10,059 bases of DNA from an uncultured Collinsella sp. (GTDB lineage: Bacteria; Actinomycetota; Coriobacteriia; Coriobacteriales; Coriobacteriaceae), in contig CABTAA010000044.1 of the NCBI GenBank assembly GCA_902482615.1, positions 1 through 10,059 on the forward strand, written 5' to 3'. Made by a program: the position numbers and the translations under genes. Positions 1 to 6,418 of the stretch are shown one piece after another. The first letter of the stretch is position 1. Each line of letters starts with the position of its first letter. The notes under the pieces are model-generated. The model made no database searches. It saw only the letters and a program-made list of their open reading frames with translations, and was not told the DNA's origin.

Positions 1-497
1 CCGAGAACCTGGCCCTCGCCAAGTGTCGCGGCCAGCGTCGCGGCCTTTCGTGGGGCGTCACCAAGGCCGAGAAAGATGAGTACGTCGAGCTGCTCAAGCG
101 CCTGGACCTTGGTCTGGACACGCGTCTCAACGCCAAGGTCGGCCTGCTCTCGGGTGGCCAGCGCCAGGCACTCACCCTGCTGATGGCCACGCTCACCAGG
201 CCGCGCCTGCTGCTGCTCGACGAGCACACCGCGGCCCTCGACCCCAAGACGGCCTCTAAGGTGCTCAACCTGACCGAGGAGATCGTCGACGAGAACCACC
301 TGACCACGCTCATGGTCACGCACAACATGAACGACGCCATCCGTCTGGGCAACCGTCTGATCATGATGCACGAAGGCCACGTGATCTACGACGTGGCGGG
401 CGATGAGAAGAAGTCGCTCACCGTAGCCGACCTGCTGCAGAAGTTCGAGGAGGTCTCGGGCGGCGAGCTCGCCAACGACCGCATGCTGCTGAGCTAA
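1..497 (+). CDS. ABC transporter ATP-binding protein, COG1101 type (5' truncated)
   Basis: This is the C-terminal 164 residues of an ABC ATPase that would energise an importer at the inner face of the membrane. The frame is open from base 3, so the gene starts upstream of the window; the internal Met at 183 is not the start. Visible motifs are the ABC signature LSGGQRQ (147-167), Walker B LLLLDEH (207-227), the D-loop region ALDPKT directly after it, and the switch His of MVTHN (321-323). Walker A lies outside. The stretch around the signature and the segment NRLIMMHEGHVIYDV resemble the COG1101 ATPases that sit with a COG2984 (TrpX-like) substrate-binding protein and a permease, a system linked to aromatic amino acids or unknown substrates. 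The partner genes would lie upstream. Family assignment is firm; the subfamily is from memory of the pattern, and the substrate is unknown. The stop is followed directly by two hairpins, so this is probably the last gene of its operon. Confidence 0.9.
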   Translation, partial: ENLALAKCRGQRRGLSWGVTKAEKDEYVELLKRLDLGLDTRLNAKVGLLSGGQRQALTLLMATLTRPRLLLLDEHTAALDPKTASKVLNLTEEIVDENHLTTLMVTHNMNDAIRLGNRLIMMHEGHVIYDVAGDEKKSLTVADLLQKFEEVSGGELANDRMLLS

Positions 498-536
498 AAC
501 CTGCCAAAAAGGGACAGGTTTATTTTGGCAGGTTTT
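496..536 (+). terminator. Hairpin terminator after the ABC ATPase, GGGACAGG loop
   Basis: A perfect 14-bp stem is formed by 496-509 and 523-536, with A-rich left and T-rich right ends as in a rho-independent terminator that can act in both directions. The 13-base loop holds GGGACAGG. The stem begins within the TAA stop codon of the ABC ATPase gene. It is the first of four related hairpins in the window. Confidence 0.8.
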
Positions 537-551
537 ATCTGCGCAAACGTC

Positions 552-591
552 AAAACCGCCGCTAAGGGACAGGCGCCCTTGCGGCGGTTTT
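552..591 (+). terminator. Second tandem hairpin, GGGACAGG inside
   Basis: An 11-bp perfect outer stem (552-562 with 581-591) ends in TTTT. An inner 5-bp stem, AAGGG (564-568) with CCCTT (576-580), encloses ACAGGCG. It lies only 15 bases after the preceding hairpin and carries the same GGGACAGG core. It may be a second terminator or a tandem copy of the dispersed element. Confidence 0.7.
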
Positions 592-655
592 CGCATATTA
601 TGTCGATAATCCGATATTCAACCAGACATTCTGGCTAAGGACTAAGGAAACTGCC

Positions 656-2680
656 ATGAAAAGACTCCCCCGCCTTGCGTTAGCCACCGCGTTGTTTGCC
701 GACGCGCTCGCAGGCATCCCAAGCCTCGCTTTCGCGGGGAACCTGCCCGCCGCTATTGACGGCTCCGTGGCCGTCATGCACACCAACGACATCCACGGCA
801 GCTACAAGTACAGCTACAACGCAAGCAAGGGCACCGGCACTGTGGGCTTTGATGGGCTGGCGGTTCTCTATAGCGCCCAAAGCAGCGCCCCCGATCTTTT
901 GCTCGATGCGGGCGACACCTTCCACGGGCAGTCCTTCGCCACCATGAGCGAGGGCAAGAGCATCGCCGAGCTCATGGACACCTTCTATGTAGACGGCTAC
1001 GACGCGACCACGCCGGGCAACCACGACTGGAGCTACGGCGCGGACAAGCTCCGCACGATGACCGGCTACAGCACCACCGGCACGCCCTTCGCCATGCTCT
1101 GCGCGAACGCGAAGTCTACGAGCGGCGTATGGAGCTCGAGCATCACGAAGACGCTCGATCGCACCTGGGAGGATAGCGAGGATCACTCCACATTCGACTA
1201 CAAAATCAAGGTCGGCGTCGTGGGTGCCATGGATGAGTCGCTGGGATCCTCGCTGCGCACGGACCTGGTCGCGGGCACGTCGTTCTCGAGTGCCACGAAC
1301 GCCATCAATACCGAGGCAGAGCAGCTGCGCAAGGAGGGCTGCAACGTTGTCGTCTGTATCGCGCATACGCTCAACGCCAAGACCTTTGCCACACGGCTCC
1401 GTGGCATCGATGCCCTTATCGCAGGCCACGAGCACATCAACCTTAACGAGAAGGTGACGGGAGCCGACGGCAGGACGATCCACGTTGTCGAGGCAGGCAG
1501 CGCCTTTGCCGAGGTGGGGCTGCTTTCCATTCCGTACAAGTACGACACCAATGGCACCGAGACGACCGACGATGACACGGTCACGGTCCCTGCAGACGGC
1601 AGCGACGAGAAGCTCTACACCGCCAAGAACGTCAACGACCTATTGGCAGACCCCGACAAGGGCTCCGACTACCAAAGCTGCCTTGAAGCCGTCCGCAACA
1701 AGATCAAGCCGCTCGACGAGGCCTTTGAAAACGAATCGAACAAGGTGCTCGGCACATCCACCACCAACTATTTCTACGGCGAGGACGCCGCAGGCACGCA
1801 TGGCTGGGAAATGGTGCGCACCACCGATTTCCGCCCCAGCAAGGAGGGCGACACCACCAAGGCCCAGACCATCGGCCACGTGATTTGCGGCTCCCATCTT
1901 GCCCTGACGGGCGCGGACCTCGCTATCGAAAACGCTGGCGGCATCCGCGGCGGCATCGCGGCGGGCAACGTGACCGCCGGCAACGTCATCGCCATCTCGC
2001 CCTACGGCAACACCGTGGAGACCTGGACCATGACCGGCGCGGACTTCCTCGCAGCGCTCGAGCACTCGCTACAAATCAGCGACGAGTGCAATCACAGCTA
2101 CGAGCTTCAGCAAGCCTACGTGGCGGCCGGTCACACCGAGCAGGAGGCGCAAGACAAGTACAAGTGGCGCGATGACTCTGGCAGCGTTCTCTCCTTTGGC
2201 GGCATCAACGTGACGATTGATTGGACGCAGCCCGAAGGCAAGCGCATTGTGAGTGCCACACTCACCAAAGACGGCAGCACGCTCGACCCCGCCAAGACCT
2301 ATACCGTCGCCACCAACAACTACATCATTACCAACACGACCGACTTCCCCACCTTCGCAAACGCCACCAAACACACCGAGTGGGGTGCCTGCGAGTCAGC
2401 GCTAAGGGCGCTGATCGGGCAGAACGGCTGGGAGAGCAAGATGGCCGGGCTCGCCGGCACCATCAGCTTTGGCTCCGCTGCCGTGGACCCCACGCCCACA
2501 CCGGCCCCGACGCCTAAGCCCTCGCCTAAGACGGACACGGCGACCACGAAGGTCATCACCAAGAAGACGACCGGTAAGCTCGCCGCAACGGGAGACCGCA
2601 CGCTGGCAGTAGTTGGCGCGTGCCTTATCGGCGGCATCATCGTCATCATGCTCGGCATTATCTGGAAGCGTCGACGCTAA
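656..2680 (+). CDS. Secreted, cell-wall-anchored 5'-nucleotidase / UDP-sugar hydrolase family protein
   Basis: A 674-residue exported metallophosphoesterase that probably removes phosphate from extracellular nucleotides. Residues 1-27 look like a signal peptide, with cleavage near AFA-G. The calcineurin-like domain carries metal-ligand motifs in order: NDIHG (D45, H47), DAGDTFHG (D84, D87), GNHD (121-124), AHT (236-238) and GHEH (257-260). The 5'-nucleotidase C-terminal domain follows, with NAGGIRGG from N426 and SPYGNTVETW after it. A Pro/Thr-rich linker leads to LAATG (642-646), a hydrophobic helix (about 649-670) and KRRR, which is a sortase sorting signal of the LAxTG type known for class E sortases. 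AAGGAAA (644-650) precedes the ATG at a good distance. A terminator follows, so it may be monocistronic. The exact substrate (5'-nucleotides, UDP-sugars or 2',3'-cyclic nucleotides) cannot be read from the sequence; the segment SVLSFGGINV stands where many relatives have a QVSG-type stretch. Confidence 0.92.
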   Translation: MKRLPRLALATALFADALAGIPSLAFAGNLPAAIDGSVAVMHTNDIHGSYKYSYNASKGTGTVGFDGLAVLYSAQSSAPDLLLDAGDTFHGQSFATMSEGKSIAELMDTFYVDGYDATTPGNHDWSYGADKLRTMTGYSTTGTPFAMLCANAKSTSGVWSSSITKTLDRTWEDSEDHSTFDYKIKVGVVGAMDESLGSSLRTDLVAGTSFSSATNAINTEAEQLRKEGCNVVVCIAHTLNAKTFATRLRGIDALIAGHEHINLNEKVTGADGRTIHVVEAGSAFAEVGLLSIPYKYDTNGTETTDDDTVTVPADGSDEKLYTAKNVNDLLADPDKGSDYQSCLEAVRNKIKPLDEAFENESNKVLGTSTTNYFYGEDAAGTHGWEMVRTTDFRPSKEGDTTKAQTIGHVICGSHLALTGADLAIENAGGIRGGIAAGNVTAGNVIAISPYGNTVETWTMTGADFLAALEHSLQISDECNHSYELQQAYVAAGHTEQEAQDKYKWRDDSGSVLSFGGINVTIDWTQPEGKRIVSATLTKDGSTLDPAKTYTVATNNYIITNTTDFPTFANATKHTEWGACESALRALIGQNGWESKMAGLAGTISFGSAAVDPTPTPAPTPKPSPKTDTATTKVITKKTTGKLAATGDRTLAVVGACLIGGIIVIMLGIIWKRRR

Positions 2681-2731
2681 GCTACACCGCCGGGCCTTGC
2701 AGCCCCACCGCGTAAACTTTATATCGAGCAC

Positions 2732-2765
2732 AGAAGCCCGTCCGAATTTGATCGGACGGGCTTCT
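2732..2765 (+). terminator. Terminator after the nucleotidase gene
   Basis: A perfect 14-bp stem (2732-2745 with 2752-2765), rich in GC in its middle, with a 6-base loop ATTTGA. The right arm ends in CTTCTT, so the U-tract is short. It lies between the nucleotidase stop and the ribosome binding site of the channel gene. The rest of 2681-2809 shows nothing I can name. Confidence 0.8.
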
Positions 2766-2793
2766 TGGTGGGTATCATGGTTGGACGATCATT

Positions 2794-2800
2794 AGGAGGT
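2794..2800 (+). promoter_or_regulatory. Strong ribosome binding site that fixes the MscS start
   Basis: AGGAGGT stands 9 bases before the ATG at 2810. The in-frame upstream ATGs at 2765 and 2777 have no such site and would place it inside the coding sequence, so 2810 is the likely true start. Confidence 0.85.
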
Positions 2801-2809
2801 TTTCCCTAC

Positions 2810-3577
2810 ATGGAATTGTTTGAGCCGATTCTTCATTTCTTTGAGCAACGGTGGGTCCACAACATCATCTGGGCCGTCATCTTGGCGATAGGCACCGCCG
2901 TCGCCGCCAAGGTCGTATCCAAGACTCTGAACCATCTGCTTAACCGAGACGATAACCCGCTTCCGGCATCGAGTATCTTCATCAACATCGCGCGCGCCGT
3001 CATCTGGATGATTGGCGGCAGCTTTATCCTCGACAACTGCTTTGGCATTAACGCAAACGCGCTCGTCGCCGCTCTTGGCGTCGGCGGCATCGCCATCTCC
3101 CTGGGTTTCCAGGACACGCTCTCAAACCTTATCGGCGGCATGCAAGTGACCTTTATGGGCATCATCAAGCCCGGCGACAATATCGAGGTCGGCGGTGTGT
3201 CGGGCGTGGTCCAAGACATCACTTGGCGCCATACAACGATTGAGGATGCCTGTGGACAGACCATCATTGTGCCCAACTCCAACATCTCCAAGAACACGCT
3301 CGTGCATTTGATGCCCTTTGGGCGTGTGGCCGTGCCCGTTGCCGTAAAGGACACGTCCAAGTGGGCCTCGCTCGACGCACTGGCAGACGAGCTGACCAGC
3401 GCCACCAAGGCCGCCGTGCTTCCCATCTCGGGCTTTGACAAGGAGCCCTACGTACTCTTTAGCGAAATCGGCGACTTTGGCATCAAAGGAAAGATCATCT
3501 TTATCGTCAGCGACGACAGCACTACTTTCACGGCAGCCGACGCCTGCATCCGCGCCATCGCCCCCATCATCGCCTAA
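2810..3577 (+). CDS. Small-conductance mechanosensitive channel, MscS family
   Basis: A 255-residue membrane protein that would open under membrane tension and release solutes on hypo-osmotic shock. It has three predicted membrane helices: about 16-36, 56-76, and the pore-lining segment about 82-115. The pore segment is rich in Gly and Ala (ALGVGGIAISLGFQDTLSNL), as in the MscS TM3. The beta domain follows with IKPGDNIEVGG and the conserved IVPNSNI stretch, then a cytoplasmic alpha/beta part. The length is close to that of E. coli MscS (286) but slightly shorter. I chose the ATG at 2810 because AGGAGGT lies 9 bases upstream; a longer reading from 2765 adds 15 residues and is unlikely. It sits alone between a terminator and a hairpin whose stem begins in its stop codon. 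Family is certain; the exact physiological role beyond osmotic protection is not visible. Confidence 0.93.
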   Translation: MELFEPILHFFEQRWVHNIIWAVILAIGTAVAAKVVSKTLNHLLNRDDNPLPASSIFINIARAVIWMIGGSFILDNCFGINANALVAALGVGGIAISLGFQDTLSNLIGGMQVTFMGIIKPGDNIEVGGVSGVVQDITWRHTTIEDACGQTIIVPNSNISKNTLVHLMPFGRVAVPVAVKDTSKWASLDALADELTSATKAAVLPISGFDKEPYVLFSEIGDFGIKGKIIFIVSDDSTTFTAADACIRAIAPIIA

Positions 3578-3614
3578 ACCACCGCAAAGGGGACAGGCAT
3601 CTTTGTAGTGGTTT
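3576..3614 (+). terminator. Terminator hairpin after mscS, GGGACAGG loop
   Basis: The arms 3576-3582 and 3608-3614 (7 bp) and 3585-3589 with 3601-3605 (5 bp) are joined by a C/A mismatch and a G/T pair. The loop GGGACAGGCAT (3590-3600) carries the same core as the hairpins at 496 and 552. The stem starts inside the mscS TAA stop and is followed by TTTTC. Confidence 0.75.
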
Positions 3615-3640
3615 TCATTCGTGGTACCATGGTTTATATA
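3612..3640 (+). promoter_or_regulatory. Candidate promoter for the BMP-phosphoesterase pair
   Basis: TTTTCA (3612-3617) and TATATA (3635-3640) are spaced by 17 bases and lie 30 bases before the start codon at 3670. The -35 matches the sigma-70-like consensus in 4 of 6 positions and overlaps the end of the preceding hairpin. Read by eye only. Confidence 0.4.
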
Positions 3641-3669
3641 GTTGTTTAAACGACTAAGGGAGCAACATT

Positions 3670-5586
3670 ATGGAAGAGGCCTATCGTCAAGCACGCAAGC
3701 GCGGCGAGCAAGGACGTCGGCGCGCCATTAGCCAAAGCGAGCATCCATACCTTACGGACCTCGATAGCTTGGTTGCTCAGCTCCCCTTAGGTCAGCGAGA
3801 GAATGTCGGCCTGCGGGATATTCCGCTCGAAATGGTCGTCGGCACGGTCACCAAGGGCCGTCAGTCCGCCTTTTCGTGTAACTTTATGCCCCTGCTTCCG
3901 TTTAGCACCGAGTTCGCCCGCAAGTGGTCCAACCTCTACGACATCCAGGTGACCGAGGGCTATCGCGACCCCGTCATCGTCACCGAATTCATGCATCGGT
4001 TCTATGTCCAGGAAGGCAACAAACGCGTCAGTGTCCTCAAATTCCTAGACGCCCCGACGGTTTCGGCCAAGGTCACCCGTCTCTACCCCGGCACATGGGA
4101 TTCCGTCGAAAGCCGCCTGTACGGCGAGTTCTGCGCGTTTTGGCGCGTCTGCCCCCTATACGAGATCGAGTTCTCGCGTGAGGGAAGCTACGAAACGCTC
4201 GCGAAGATGCTCGGTCAGAACCTTATCGAAAAATGGCCGCAGAAAAAGGTCGACTACCTGCGCCACACTTTCCTGCTCTTTAAGCGTGCCCACCTTCGCG
4301 CAGGCGGCGATCACCTGGACATTACGCCCGCCGACGCCATGCTCGTCTACCTCAATGTGTACAACCAGGACCGCCTGCTGGATACGCCAACGGATATCGT
4401 CGTAAACCGCCTGTGCAAGATCTGGCGCGAGCTGGTCATTGCCGGCAAAAATGACGAGGACAAGGTCGATCTTGTCGAAGCACCGAGCGTCGACGAGGAG
4501 GAGACGCCCGCCAAGTCCACCTCTGGCGTGCTCAACTTCTTTATGGGCAAGACCGTCTACTCGACGGCCAACCCCCTGCGCATCGCCTTTATCCATGAGT
4601 TCCCCTGTGCGACGTCGAGCTGGGACAGCCTGCACGACCAAGGGCGTCAGTATCTCGATGAGCACTTTGGCGGTATCGTGCGCACCGAGGCGTTCGAGGA
4701 CTGTCACGATCCGGATGTGTTCTACGCCGCCGTGGAAACGGCTGTCAAACATGGAGCAAACGTCATCTTCTCGACCTCGCACCGCCTGATGGAATACACG
4801 CTCAGGGCTGCCGTTGAGTATCCCCGGGTTCGGTTCCTCAACTGCTCTATCGGCCTTCCCCATCAAAGCGTCCGTTCGTACTTTGGCAAGATGTACGAGG
4901 CCAAGTTTCTCCTGGGCGCCCTTGCCGCCAGCATGGCGGACAACCACCGCATCGGTTACCACGCGTCGGTCTTCGCCTCGGGCGCACTCAGCGAGATCAA
5001 CGCCTTTGCGATTGGCGCCTCGCTGCTCGACCCCCGCGCGCAGGTAATCCTCACCTGGGGCGATGTGCCTGCCGGTGGTCTTGCCGAGGCCATGTGCCGC
5101 GAAGGCGTGAGCGTCATGACCGGCGCTGACATGTCAAAGTCGCTCGAAGACCCAACGGCCTACGGGCTTCACCGCTTGGTCGACGGCAAAGTCACCGGCA
5201 TCGCCATGCCCGTATGGAACTGGGGCCGTTACTACGAGCTCATCGTTCGCAGCCTTCTGCACGGCACGTGGGACGAGACCAGCGACGACAACCAAGTGCG
5301 CGCCGTCAACTACTGGTATGGCATGAGCTCCGGCGTTATCGACATCCGTTACGCTCCGGGCCTACCCTACCAGACACGCAAACTCGTGCAGTTGCTCCGC
5401 AACGGCATTGTTGAGGGCTCCATCAACCCCTTTGGCGGCGAGCTCCACAGCCAGAACGGCGTGGTACAGATCGAAGGCTTCCCTCCGCTGCCGAGCACGC
5501 AGATTGTCGAGATGAATTGGCTGGCGGACAACGTGGTAGGCACCATTCCGCAGCTCGACGATGAGCCGAAAGTCCCTGCCCTATGA
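3670..5586 (+). CDS. ParB-like / BMP (PnrA-like) fusion protein, cytoplasmic
   Basis: A 638-residue protein with two recognisable parts. Residues about 45-135 resemble a ParB/sulfiredoxin-type fold: a start like RDIPLEMVVGT, then a segment PVIVTEFMHRFYVQEGNKRVSVLKF in which EGNKRVSV takes the place of the ParB GERR-type box. A helical middle (about 175-260) and an acidic linker (about 261-285) follow. Residues about 302-590 resemble the BMP/PnrA/Med periplasmic-binding fold that binds purine nucleosides: LRIAFIHE at the start, YEAKFLLGALAASM (409-422), and a late AMPVWNWGRYYELIVRSL helix. Unlike BMP lipoproteins it has no signal peptide or lipobox, and it begins with a charged EEAYRQARKRGEQGRRR stretch, so it should stay in the cytoplasm. 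AAGGGAG (3656-3662) lies 7 bases before the ATG. The next gene overlaps its stop. Automated annotation would probably call it a BMP-family ABC substrate-binding protein; transport is unlikely here, and a ligand-sensing or regulatory role is my inference. No DNA-binding helix-turn-helix was recognised. Confidence 0.85.
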   Translation: MEEAYRQARKRGEQGRRRAISQSEHPYLTDLDSLVAQLPLGQRENVGLRDIPLEMVVGTVTKGRQSAFSCNFMPLLPFSTEFARKWSNLYDIQVTEGYRDPVIVTEFMHRFYVQEGNKRVSVLKFLDAPTVSAKVTRLYPGTWDSVESRLYGEFCAFWRVCPLYEIEFSREGSYETLAKMLGQNLIEKWPQKKVDYLRHTFLLFKRAHLRAGGDHLDITPADAMLVYLNVYNQDRLLDTPTDIVVNRLCKIWRELVIAGKNDEDKVDLVEAPSVDEEETPAKSTSGVLNFFMGKTVYSTANPLRIAFIHEFPCATSSWDSLHDQGRQYLDEHFGGIVRTEAFEDCHDPDVFYAAVETAVKHGANVIFSTSHRLMEYTLRAAVEYPRVRFLNCSIGLPHQSVRSYFGKMYEAKFLLGALAASMADNHRIGYHASVFASGALSEINAFAIGASLLDPRAQVILTWGDVPAGGLAEAMCREGVSVMTGADMSKSLEDPTAYGLHRLVDGKVTGIAMPVWNWGRYYELIVRSLLHGTWDETSDDNQVRAVNYWYGMSSGVIDIRYAPGLPYQTRKLVQLLRNGIVEGSINPFGGELHSQNGVVQIEGFPPLPSTQIVEMNWLADNVVGTIPQLDDEPKVPAL

Positions 5587-6293
5587 AAATCCTTGCCATA
5601 GCCGATACCGAAGAACGATGCCTTTGGGAGTGCTTTCGCAAGGAACGCTTTGAGGGAGTCGACCTGATTTTGTCCGCCGGCGATCTGGACCCGGACTATC
5701 TTGAGTTTTTGGTTACGGTCATCAACAAACCGCTCATCTACGTGCGCGGCAATCACGATGACCGCTACGCACGTCATGCACCGGGTGGATGTATCTGCGT
5801 GGAAGACAGCGTGTACACGTACCGAGGGATTCGCATTGCGGGCCTTGGCGGGTCCATGCGTTATCGCGACGGCGCCAACATGTACACCGAACGCGAGATG
5901 TCCAAGCGCATGCGTAAGCTGTCGCGTAAGGTTAGGATGGTCGGCGGGTGCGACATTCTGCTTACCCATGCACCCGCCGCCGGTATGGGTGATCTGGACG
6001 ATCTGCCGCATCGAGGGTTTAAGTGCTTTAACACGGCGCTTGAGTCCTGGGGGGTCGACTACATGGTGCATGGGCATGTACACCAAAGCTACGGTTACGA
6101 TTTTCAGCGCGAGCGGCAGCATGTGTGTGGAACGACGATCATCAACGCCTGCGGCTATACGCAGTTTGAGCTCGACCAGACGCACTACCCCATCCGCGGC
6201 TGGCAAGCAGCCTGGCTCAACTCACAAACCATGCGCCGCGAGCTCAAACGCCACGAAGCCATCGAGTCCTCTACCGCCAGAACACCCTGGTAA
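5583..6293 (+). CDS. Calcineurin-like metallophosphoesterase, coupled to the BMP fusion gene
   Basis: A 236-residue soluble phosphoesterase, probably a two-metal hydrolase of phosphomonoesters or diesters in the cytoplasm. Motifs in order are ADTEE (D8, E10), AGDLD (D34), GNHDD (N57, H58, D59), LLTHAP (H129) and HGHVH (163-167). The first motif is normally DxH; here the His position is E10, which would change one metal ligand. The remaining metal ligands are intact, and the stretch GLGGSMRY is typical of a distinct small subgroup of these enzymes, so I read it as an active variant rather than a dead one. The start ATG overlaps the TGA of the upstream gene (ATGA at 5583-5586), which implies translational coupling and a joint function. 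No separate ribosome binding site is obvious. The tail after about residue 205 is basic and low in conservation by eye. The substrate is unknown. Confidence 0.9.
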   Translation: MKILAIADTEERCLWECFRKERFEGVDLILSAGDLDPDYLEFLVTVINKPLIYVRGNHDDRYARHAPGGCICVEDSVYTYRGIRIAGLGGSMRYRDGANMYTEREMSKRMRKLSRKVRMVGGCDILLTHAPAAGMGDLDDLPHRGFKCFNTALESWGVDYMVHGHVHQSYGYDFQRERQHVCGTTIINACGYTQFELDQTHYPIRGWQAAWLNSQTMRRELKRHEAIESSTARTPW

Positions 6294-6294
6294 C

Positions 6295-6327
6295 CATCAC
6301 AAAGAGGACACTGTCCCCTTTGTGGTG
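6295..6327 (+). terminator. Hairpin after the phosphoesterase gene, inverted GGGACAG core
   Basis: A 10-bp outer stem (6295-6304 with 6318-6327, one T/G pair) continues, after an A/C mismatch, into the near-palindrome GGACACTGTCC (6306-6316). It is followed by CTTTTG. Read on the minus strand it contains GGGGACAG, the same core as the other three hairpins. It begins two bases after the stop codon. Confidence 0.7.
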
Positions 6328-6343
6328 CTTTTGACGCGATAGC

Positions 6344-6382
6344 AAGAAACCCGGTCCTGCAAAAGGCAGAACCGGGTTTCTT
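6344..6382. terminator. Bidirectional terminator between the phosphoesterase gene and rplA
   Basis: A 17-position stem (6344-6360 with 6366-6382) with one C/A mismatch and a 5-base loop. The ends are AAGAAA and TTTCTT, so it reads as a terminator on both strands. It separates two convergent transcription units and would end the minus-strand secE-nusG-rplK-rplA transcript. It is unrelated to the GGGACAG family. Confidence 0.85.
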
Positions 6383-6418
6383 TAGCAATGCTTGCTTTGC
6401 TCAGGCAGTAACTAGCAG

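Noticed and set aside
605..610. GATAAT as a -10 box for the nucleotidase gene
   Set aside because: The position 17 bases upstream falls in the GC-rich arm of the hairpin and gives no -35 match.
680..1483. Long minus-strand open frame opposite the nucleotidase gene
   Set aside because: Shadow of a certain gene; composition (Arg/Ala/Val-rich, repetitive) is typical of GC-driven antisense frames.
2765..2809. Longer N-terminus for the MscS protein
   Set aside because: It would include the AGGAGGT site as coding sequence and has no ribosome binding site of its own.
4156..4962. Minus-strand 268-codon frame opposite the BMP fusion gene
   Set aside because: Shadow frame with no recognisable domain and no ribosome binding site.
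5367..6206. Minus-strand 279-codon frame opposite the end of the fusion gene and the phosphoesterase gene
   Set aside because: Spans two well-supported plus-strand genes and shows no family resemblance.
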